DNA of 32,562 nucleotides from an uncultured Bacteroides sp. (lineage in GTDB: Bacteria; Bacteroidota; Bacteroidia; Bacteroidales; Bacteroidaceae), in the NCBI GenBank assembly GCA_905197435.1, contig CAJJYX010000011.1:1-32562 (forward strand), given 5' to 3'. Under the pieces are notes generated by a model. The model saw only the letters and a list, made by a program, of their open reading frames with translations, ran no database searches and was not told the origin of the DNA. Of the stretch, positions 26,994-32,562 are shown piece by piece. Each line of letters starts with the position of its first letter. Within the stretch, counting starts at the first letter, position 1. The position numbers and the translations under genes are program-made.

Positions 26994-27025
26994 TCGCGGG
27001 TAGTTGTTAAGGATTATCCGCGACA
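26992..27025 (+). terminator. Stem-loop with T-run between susD and GH30
   Basis: TGTCGCGG (26992-26999) pairs with CCGCGACA (27018-27025) and is followed by TCCTTTTTAA, the form of an intrinsic terminator or attenuator. It would reduce read-through from susCD into GH30-GH2, matching the common pattern of high susCD and lower enzyme transcript. Confidence 0.6.
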
Positions 27026-27046
27026 TCCTTTTTAACCCAATTATAT

Positions 27047-28654
27047 ATGAAACTAAAATATTTGTATTCTCTTCCGTTGTTGCTTTCCCTGATGGCTTGC
27101 AGTGACGATTCATCTGCCACATCCGGTGCTCCTGAAACACCGGAACAGCCGGATATAACGAACAGTGTGGAAAAACTGGTTACGGTGGATGCCGGACAGA
27201 CTTTTCAGATGATTGCCGGTTTCGGGGCATCGGACTGCTGGTCTCCCTCTTTTGTCGGCAAGTCGTGGACTTCGGGCCGTGCAGGCATTACGGAATTACT
27301 CTTCTCCTCGGAAATTGCAGACGGCAAACCGAAAGGAATCGGTCTTTCTCAATGGCGGGTGAACCTTGGGGGCGGCAGTGCCCAGCAGGGAGATGCCAGC
27401 GGAATCGAGGACAAATCGCGCCGTGCAGAGTCCTATCTGAAGGATGACTTGACACTGGACTGGAGCCGCTGCGAAGGGCAACGCTACTTCATGAGCCGTG
27501 CCAAGGAATTGGGATGCAACAACTTCATTCTTTTCAGCAATACGCCTCCTGTACAGTACACTTATAACGGGAAAGGCTTTTCTGCCCGAGGCGCTTCTTC
27601 CAACTTAAAAACGGAGCATTACGATGACTTTGCCCGATATATGGCTGAGGTAGCTGCCCATTATGCAGGCGAGGGCTACAACGTGACCCATATCTCTCCC
27701 GTCAACGAGCCGCAATACAATTGGGAGGATGGCCAGGAGGGCAGTGGCTGGACCAATGACCAAGTGGCGGCGCTGGCGCGTGAGCTGGATGCTTCACTGA
27801 CTGCTTCCGGTTTGTCTACCGATATCCTGCTTGGAGAATCTGGTGATTGGGAATATCTTTACAAGTCGAAGAGCGATGCCGGCCGCAGCAATGTGCTTAG
27901 TGCTTTCTTCAGGGAAGGTTCTTCGGCTTATGTGGGCAATCTTTCGCACGTGAAGAACCTGATTTGCGGGCACAGCTATTGGACAGACGGTACGTGGGAC
28001 GGCATGCGTAACGTGCGCAAGCAGTTGGCACAGGCTGCCGGGCAATATAATATCGACGTGTGGCAAAGTGAGTGGAGCATGCTGGGCGACGGCTATAGCT
28101 CTTCCGAGTTTGTGGGCTATGATGCAGCTTCGGAGATGGACATTGCCCTCTATATGTCGAAGGTGATTCATAATGACCTGACGGTGGCAGGCGTTTCTTC
28201 ATGGAGCTACTGGACCTCGATGGACGTTTCCCGCTGGGGGCATAAGAACCGCTTCCTATTGATTTCATTGGTGCCTTCCGGCGGCGAGTATGGAGACATA
28301 GAACAAGAAGGAACATATCAGGCCACACCGACGCTCTGGGTACTTGGTAACTACAGCCGTTTCATTCGTCCGGGCTACAAGCGCATTGCGCTTACGCTGA
28401 ACGAGACGCGCAGTTTCTTCGGCTCTGCCTGGATTTCTCCGGATAAAGACAAGATTGTGGCAGTCTATACAAATACGTCGGACAGAAACGTGCGTCTGGG
28501 TGAAACGCATATCGGCTGGGGAGCAGAAGCCCGGTCGGTTACTACCTATACCACCACGGGCAGCAAGAACTTGCAGGAGTCTGCGGTGGCAAGCGGCAGT
28601 CCGGTGTTGTTGGAGTCGGAAAGTGTGACTACTGTTGTTTATAACCTCAAATAA
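27047..28654 (+). CDS. GH30-family glycoside hydrolase, lipoprotein
   Basis: 535 residues. The signal peptide ends in lipobox LMAC (Cys18) followed by SDDSS and a Pro/Glu/Thr linker, consistent with a surface enzyme. The GH30 start is IAGFGASDCWS (57-66), then SQWRVNLGGGSAQQGDASG (101-119). A TIM barrel contains ISPVNEPQYNW with acid/base Glu221 and DVWQSEWSML with nucleophile Glu342. The barrel is followed by the family's side beta-domain (about 430-535, ending VTTVVYNLK). GH30 enzymes are retaining and include beta-1,6-glucanases, beta-1,6-galactanases, xylanases and beta-glycosidases. The GGGSAQQG region reminds me of endo-1,6-galactanase-type members, but the subfamily is not settled. The GH2 gene follows after 12 bases. 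Confidence 0.87.
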   Translation: MKLKYLYSLPLLLSLMACSDDSSATSGAPETPEQPDITNSVEKLVTVDAGQTFQMIAGFGASDCWSPSFVGKSWTSGRAGITELLFSSEIADGKPKGIGLSQWRVNLGGGSAQQGDASGIEDKSRRAESYLKDDLTLDWSRCEGQRYFMSRAKELGCNNFILFSNTPPVQYTYNGKGFSARGASSNLKTEHYDDFARYMAEVAAHYAGEGYNVTHISPVNEPQYNWEDGQEGSGWTNDQVAALARELDASLTASGLSTDILLGESGDWEYLYKSKSDAGRSNVLSAFFREGSSAYVGNLSHVKNLICGHSYWTDGTWDGMRNVRKQLAQAAGQYNIDVWQSEWSMLGDGYSSSEFVGYDAASEMDIALYMSKVIHNDLTVAGVSSWSYWTSMDVSRWGHKNRFLLISLVPSGGEYGDIEQEGTYQATPTLWVLGNYSRFIRPGYKRIALTLNETRSFFGSAWISPDKDKIVAVYTNTSDRNVRLGETHIGWGAEARSVTTYTTTGSKNLQESAVASGSPVLLESESVTTVVYNLK

Positions 28655-28666
28655 ACTGTTTTTTAT

Positions 28667-31105
28667 ATGAAGAATGCAATGTTAATGGTAGCCGTCTTCA
28701 TGATGGCACTTTTCGTTTCGGCTCCGTTGCGGGCGCAAGTTTCCTTTGGCGATGCCACAAAGTTCAATGACGGGTGGCTGTTCCGGCTGACAGACGATCC
28801 GGCCATTGTCCGGACTGACTATGATGATGGCGAGTGGCGTAAGCTGGCGCTGCCGCACGACTGGTCCATAGAGGGACAACTGTCGCCCACACTGGCCAGT
28901 TGCACCGGATACCTGCCGGGCGGGATAGGCTGGTATCGCAAGCACTTCAAGGTCGAAGACAATGCAATGCGGCATTATATCTATTTTGAAGGGGTTTATA
29001 ACCGGAGCGAGGTTTACTTGAACGGGCATCTGCTTGGCAAGCGTCCCAACGGCTATGTATCGTTCCTCTACGACATGACCCCTTATCTGAAGGAAGGCGA
29101 CAATGTGCTGGCTGTACGTGTAGACCACAGCCGTTATGCCGATTCGCGCTGGTATACGGGTTCGGGCATCTATCGCGATGTATGGCTGGTGGCTGCTCCC
29201 GATGTGCATATCGCACAATGGGGAGTGGGCTGGCATGCCGCTTCGCTGACAGACAGGCAAGCTGTCGTTGCGGTCGATGTAGAGGTGGAGAAGCACAAGG
29301 CAACTTCCGGCAAACTGGAACTGACGGCTGCACTGCACGATGCAGCCGGAAAGCAGGTGGCTTGGCGCCGTGTGCGTGTTGCCGATGGAAAAGAAGGCAT
29401 TACCAAGCAAAGCCTTGACTTGAAAGTGTCCAAGCCCCATCGCTGGAATCTGGATAATCCGTATCTGTATACATTGAAAACCGAATTGCTTGCCAATGGC
29501 AAACGCATTGACGGCAGTGAGACCAAAGTGGGACTGCGTACGCTGAAGTTTGATGCCGACAAAGGCTTTGCCCTCAACGGCAACTGGATGAAGGTGAAAG
29601 GCGTATGCCTGCACCACGATGCCGGAGTATTGGGAGCAGTAGTTCCGCCGGAAGTATGGGAACGCCGTCTGAAAAACTTGAAAGGAATTGGCGTAAATGC
29701 CATCCGTATGAGCCACAACCCGCAGGCTCCGGTGCTTTATGAATTGTGTGACCGCATGGGCTTCCTGGTGATGGACGAAGTCTCTGACGAATGGGAGTTC
29801 CCGAAACGCAAATGGGTACAGGGCTGGAATGTAGGTACTCCAAGCTATGACGGTACTTTCGATTTCTTCGAGGAATGGATAGAACGGGACGTGACCGATA
29901 TGGTACGTCGCGACCGCAACCACACCTGCATCTTTTTGTGGAGCATCGGCAATGAAGTGGATTATCCGAACGACCCCTATTCGCACCCCGTTCTTGACGG
30001 AGCTAAAATCAACCAGCCGATGTTTGGGGGCTATAAGCCGGATGCTCCCGATGCCATGCGTATCGGAGTCATCGCCAAGCGCCTGGCTGCTTGTGTACGC
30101 GCCGTGGATACTTCCCGTCCCGTGACCGGAGCTTTGGCAGGTGTAGTGATGTCTAACGAGACGGAGTATCCCGATGCTGTGGATGTGGTGGGGTATAACT
30201 ATACGGAAAACCGCTACGACCAAGACCATGCCACTTATCCGGACCGTATTATCTATGGAAGTGAAACGGGCTCCGGGCTCGATGCCTGGTGTGCCGTCCG
30301 CGACAAGGACTTCATCTTCGGGCAGTTCATCTGGACCGGTACGGATTATCTGGGTGAATCGGGCAGATGGCCGTCCCGCGGTTTGTACACGGGTTTGCTC
30401 GATTTCGGAAGCTTTCCCAAGCCACGCGGGTATTTCCGGGCTTCGTTGTGGTGTGATAATCCGACCACTTATGTGGGAACATATCCGGTATATGTCGATT
30501 CCAGGCATCCCGAGCGTGTATTCCTTTCGCCTGATGCATGGGACATCTGGAACTATGACGAGGTGCAAGACATACGTGTGGTGTGCTATACCAATGCTCC
30601 GCAGGCACGCTTGTTGCTCAATGGAAAAGTGGTGGGCGAGATGAAACCCTATGATGAAAAGACCGGTATCATCTACTGGGACATTCCTTTCCAGGCCGGC
30701 GAGCTTTGTGCTGAGGGTTGCGATAAAGAAGGAAATGCTTTGTCAAGCTATTCCATCCGGACTTCCGGCCGTCCTTATGCCATCCGTGCCACTGCGGACC
30801 GCACAACTTTGTCCGGCGACCGAGCCACTGCACACATCACCGTGGAGGTGGTTGACGAAGAAGGTACCATTGTGAAACTTGGCGACAATGAAATCACGTG
30901 TACTGTTGAAGGACCGGCGCGTTTGCTTGGGCTCGAAGGCTCTGACAACAGAGACATGAGTGATTATACCGATAACCGTCACCGTGTATACCACGGGCGT
31001 TTGCTGGCCTATATACAGACTACCGGAGGAGAGGGGCAGGTTAAAGTAAAGTTCACTTCCCCCCTTCTGAAAGGAACCGAAGTGAAGTTTGAAGTAGGGC
31101 AGTAG
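28667..31105 (+). CDS. GH2-family exo-glycosidase (beta-galactosidase-like)
   Basis: 812 residues. The signal peptide ends at about LRAQ (residue 24) with no lipobox Cys, so probably periplasmic. The sugar-binding jelly-roll domain (LPHDWSIEG 62-70, YFEGVYNRSEVYLNGHLLGKRP, WYTGSGIYRDVWL) is followed by the Ig-like domain and the TIM barrel (KGVCLHHDAG 311-320, IRMSHNPQAP). The acid/base is Glu430 in LWSIGNEVDYP and the nucleophile is probably Glu533 in IYGSETGSG. The C-terminal parts, DUF4982-like (YTNAPQARLLLNGKVVGE) and a last beta-domain, match the longer Bacteroides GH2 enzymes. Specificity could be beta-galactosidase, beta-glucuronidase or another activity; sequence alone does not decide. 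It is the last gene of the operon and would trim imported oligosaccharides. Confidence 0.9.
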   Translation: MKNAMLMVAVFMMALFVSAPLRAQVSFGDATKFNDGWLFRLTDDPAIVRTDYDDGEWRKLALPHDWSIEGQLSPTLASCTGYLPGGIGWYRKHFKVEDNAMRHYIYFEGVYNRSEVYLNGHLLGKRPNGYVSFLYDMTPYLKEGDNVLAVRVDHSRYADSRWYTGSGIYRDVWLVAAPDVHIAQWGVGWHAASLTDRQAVVAVDVEVEKHKATSGKLELTAALHDAAGKQVAWRRVRVADGKEGITKQSLDLKVSKPHRWNLDNPYLYTLKTELLANGKRIDGSETKVGLRTLKFDADKGFALNGNWMKVKGVCLHHDAGVLGAVVPPEVWERRLKNLKGIGVNAIRMSHNPQAPVLYELCDRMGFLVMDEVSDEWEFPKRKWVQGWNVGTPSYDGTFDFFEEWIERDVTDMVRRDRNHTCIFLWSIGNEVDYPNDPYSHPVLDGAKINQPMFGGYKPDAPDAMRIGVIAKRLAACVRAVDTSRPVTGALAGVVMSNETEYPDAVDVVGYNYTENRYDQDHATYPDRIIYGSETGSGLDAWCAVRDKDFIFGQFIWTGTDYLGESGRWPSRGLYTGLLDFGSFPKPRGYFRASLWCDNPTTYVGTYPVYVDSRHPERVFLSPDAWDIWNYDEVQDIRVVCYTNAPQARLLLNGKVVGEMKPYDEKTGIIYWDIPFQAGELCAEGCDKEGNALSSYSIRTSGRPYAIRATADRTTLSGDRATAHITVEVVDEEGTIVKLGDNEITCTVEGPARLLGLEGSDNRDMSDYTDNRHRVYHGRLLAYIQTTGGEGQVKVKFTSPLLKGTEVKFEVGQ

Positions 31106-31138
31106 TGAATAACCTGCCGGCACCGGGGAACTTTGTGC

Positions 31139-31609
31139 TTATTCCCATATTCTTCTGAGCAGCGTTTTCTCTGACAAGATGATGGATGCTTTTCCTTTCA
31201 TGCCTTTCTGCATGAAAGGAGCTTTTTCCATTGTCAGCGTAAAACCGAAATAGTTGTGTCCATTGTGGCAGATTATCCGGGGAGAAACAGTTGTGACAGT
31301 TCCTTGCAGATAGCCGTAGTCCTTGCTGGTATATCCTTCCAGTTCAATTTTCACTTTCATGCTTGCATTTACCTGTGTGATGCAGGCATACGGCAGTTCT
31401 CCGGTGGCAAGAATTTGCTCTTCCTGTGTGTCGACCAATGTGATGTCGGTTTCTATCGTTTCGGGGTAGGGTACGAATGCTGCCGCCGCCAGCAGTAGTG
31501 CAACAATCGTTCCGATTATGCCGATTCCGCTGCGTACCAGTAGCGGTGGAATCTGTCCGATGATTTTCCGTACCTGTTCGCTTCTGAGTCCTATATCCTT
31601 GTTTTCCAT
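31139..31609 (-). CDS. Short HlyD-like membrane-fusion protein
   Basis: 156 residues. A cytoplasmic N-terminus (MENKDIGLRSEQVRKIIG) precedes one membrane segment (SGIGIIGTIVALLLAAAAFV) and PETIETDITLVD, as in HlyD-family adaptors. It then passes directly into the HlyD C-terminal beta-domain pattern (MKVKIELEGYTSKDYGYLQGTVTTVSP, PFMQKGMKGKASIILSEKTLLRRIWE). The long coiled-coil hairpin and lipoyl halves of ordinary HlyD proteins (usually near 400 residues) are absent. It starts 3 bases after the stop of the ABC exporter and so is co-transcribed with it. It probably assists peptide export; whether it is a natural short form or an internal-deletion product is unresolved. Confidence 0.7.
   Translation of the reverse strand: MENKDIGLRSEQVRKIIGQIPPLLVRSGIGIIGTIVALLLAAAAFVPYPETIETDITLVDTQEEQILATGELPYACITQVNASMKVKIELEGYTSKDYGYLQGTVTTVSPRIICHNGHNYFGFTLTMEKAPFMQKGMKGKASIILSEKTLLRRIWE
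31193..31227 (+). terminator. Plus-strand terminator inside the 3' end of the convergent HlyD-like gene
   Basis: CCTTTCATGC (31194-31203) and GCATGAAAGG (31210-31219) form a perfect 10-bp stem (11 with the flanking T/A) around a 6-base loop. TTTTT follows at 31223-31227 on the plus strand only. It lies about 90 bases past the GH2 stop and should end the plus-strand operon. The gap between the two genes, 31106-31138, has no better candidate. Confidence 0.6.
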
Positions 31610-31612
31610 ACG

Positions 31613-32562
31613 CTAACTGCCTAATTCCAATTGATTCTTCACAAGATTATAATAAGCGCCTCGGTTAGCTATCAGTTCTTGATGTCTTCCGGTTTCAATG
31701 ATTTCTCCTTTGTCTATCACTACTATCCGGTCTGCGTTCTTTACCGTGCTTAGACGATGAGCCACCACAACCACCGTTTTCCCTTTGTAGAACTCCATCA
31801 GGTTTTCTACTATCGTTCGCTCGTTGTTGGCATCCAGCGCATTGGTAGCTTCGTCCAGAAAGATGTATTGCGGATTCTTGTAGACGGCACGGGCTATCAG
31901 TATCCGTTGCTTCTGTCCTTGGCTCAGTCCTACACCGTCTTGTCCTATCAGAGTGTTGTATTTCAGGGGGAGGCGCATAATGTAGTCGTTTATATTGGCA
32001 ATCCGGGCAGCCTCTGCCAGCCGTTCTTTGTCTATTTCGCTGTCGTCCACCGCAATGTTGCGTGCTATGGATTCGGAGAAAATTACTCCGTCCTGCATTA
32101 CTACACCACATTGCCTGCGCCACCACTTTAGGTTGAACCGGTTGATGTCTGTGCTGCCTATGGAGATTTCCCCGCCCAAAACCTTGTAGTAGCCCAGCAA
32201 CAACTTGATGATTGTCGTTTTCCCACTTCCGCTGGTACCTACGATGGCAGTCACTTTCCCTTCGGGAATCTCAAAGTCCACACTGTCCAGCGTCTTGTTC
32301 AGTGCGTGTGGGTCGTACTTGAAGTCTACCTGCCTCAGCCGCAGGCTTTTGTTTTGGTTTTGGAATGTAGCGAGCGCCTCCGGATTGCTTTCTTCGTTTT
32401 CCATTTCATGTATTTCGTTGATGCGCTCCAAGCTTATCTTGACATCCTGCAAGGAGTAGATAAAATTCATCAATTGTTCGATGGGCGAGTTCAGTTGCCC
32501 GATGATGTACTGCACTGCCAGCATCATGCCCAGTGTCATCTGCCCGTTTATCACGGCGGGTG
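31613..32562 (-). CDS. Bacteriocin-type ABC exporter, C-terminal part (cut by window edge)
   Basis: About 316 C-terminal residues are present. The last membrane helices (GQMTLGMMLAVQYIIGQLNSP) lead into a linker (DVKISLERINEIHEMENEE) and a complete ABC ATPase: Walker A GTSGSGKTT, Q-loop VVMQDGVIFSESIARN, signature LSQGQKQR, Walker B YIFLDEATNALD, H-loop VVAHRLSTVKNADR. The layout and the neighbouring HlyD-like gene match peptidase-containing exporters of double-glycine leader peptides (bacteriocins). The peptidase domain itself, if present, lies beyond the window. The reading frame stays open to the edge, so the GTG at 32554 is not the true start. Cargo cannot be seen here. Confidence 0.85.
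   Translation of the reverse strand, partial: PAVINGQMTLGMMLAVQYIIGQLNSPIEQLMNFIYSLQDVKISLERINEIHEMENEESNPEALATFQNQNKSLRLRQVDFKYDPHALNKTLDSVDFEIPEGKVTAIVGTSGSGKTTIIKLLLGYYKVLGGEISIGSTDINRFNLKWWRRQCGVVMQDGVIFSESIARNIAVDDSEIDKERLAEAARIANINDYIMRLPLKYNTLIGQDGVGLSQGQKQRILIARAVYKNPQYIFLDEATNALDANNERTIVENLMEFYKGKTVVVVAHRLSTVKNADRIVVIDKGEIIETGRHQELIANRGAYYNLVKNQLELGS

Noticed and set aside
28682..30568. A 628-codon open frame antisense to the GH2 gene
   Set aside because: It lies wholly inside the GH2 CDS. Its translation is rich in His, Ile and Arg without any domain, and the GH2 frame has clear catalytic motifs. It is a composition shadow.
32554..32562. GTG at 32554 as the true start of the ABC exporter
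   Set aside because: The frame stays open to the window edge, and the protein would begin in the middle of the membrane domain. The gene is cut, not short.

Overview
The window looks like a stretch of a Bacteroides chromosome (phylum Bacteroidota). Three SusC/SusD pairs, SusE/F-like surface lipoproteins, a hybrid two-component system (HTCS) regulator and TAnnTTTG-type promoter boxes all point that way. The species cannot be told from the sequence alone. No rRNA, tRNA, CRISPR array, insertion sequence or phage gene was seen.

Layout. (1) 1-308, minus: the first quarter of a MATE-family exporter, cut by the window edge. (2) 509-13250, minus: a six-gene polysaccharide-utilisation-like locus in the order susC, susD, a second short susC, a second susD, an IPT/TIG surface lipoprotein and a tandem-ThuA-domain protein. 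It encodes no recognisable polysaccharide hydrolase and no regulator. (3) 13652-14737, minus: a GH18 chitinase-like lipoprotein followed by a strong intrinsic terminator that separates it from the susC operon. (4) 15127-16292: a plus-strand TPR protein and a convergent small lipoprotein, neither obviously linked to glycan use. (5) 16447-20492, minus: an HTCS sensor/regulator broken by a frameshift in its histidine-kinase dimerisation domain, so that it reads as two ORFs overlapping by GTGA. (6) 20697-31105, plus, divergent from the HTCS: a second locus in the order surface glycan-binding lipoprotein, susC, susD, GH30 lipoprotein, GH2. (7) 31139-32562, minus: a short HlyD-like membrane-fusion protein and the C-terminal part of a bacteriocin-type ABC exporter, cut by the window edge.

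How it works together. In the plus-strand locus the surface lipoprotein and SusD should capture a glycan. The GH30 lipoprotein should cut it at the cell surface, SusC should import the oligosaccharides, and the GH2 should trim them in the periplasm. The divergently transcribed HTCS should sense an oligosaccharide and activate the operon, probably through repeated GATTTGT elements in the shared promoter region. Because the HTCS is split, this locus may be uninducible in this strain, or may be controlled by a two-polypeptide version of the regulator. The minus-strand locus has two different transporter pairs and one ThuA-type enzyme, so it more likely takes up a small or pre-digested glycoside than a polymer that needs a dedicated endo-enzyme. 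The GH18 next to it might supply chitooligosaccharides, but the terminator argues that it is regulated separately.
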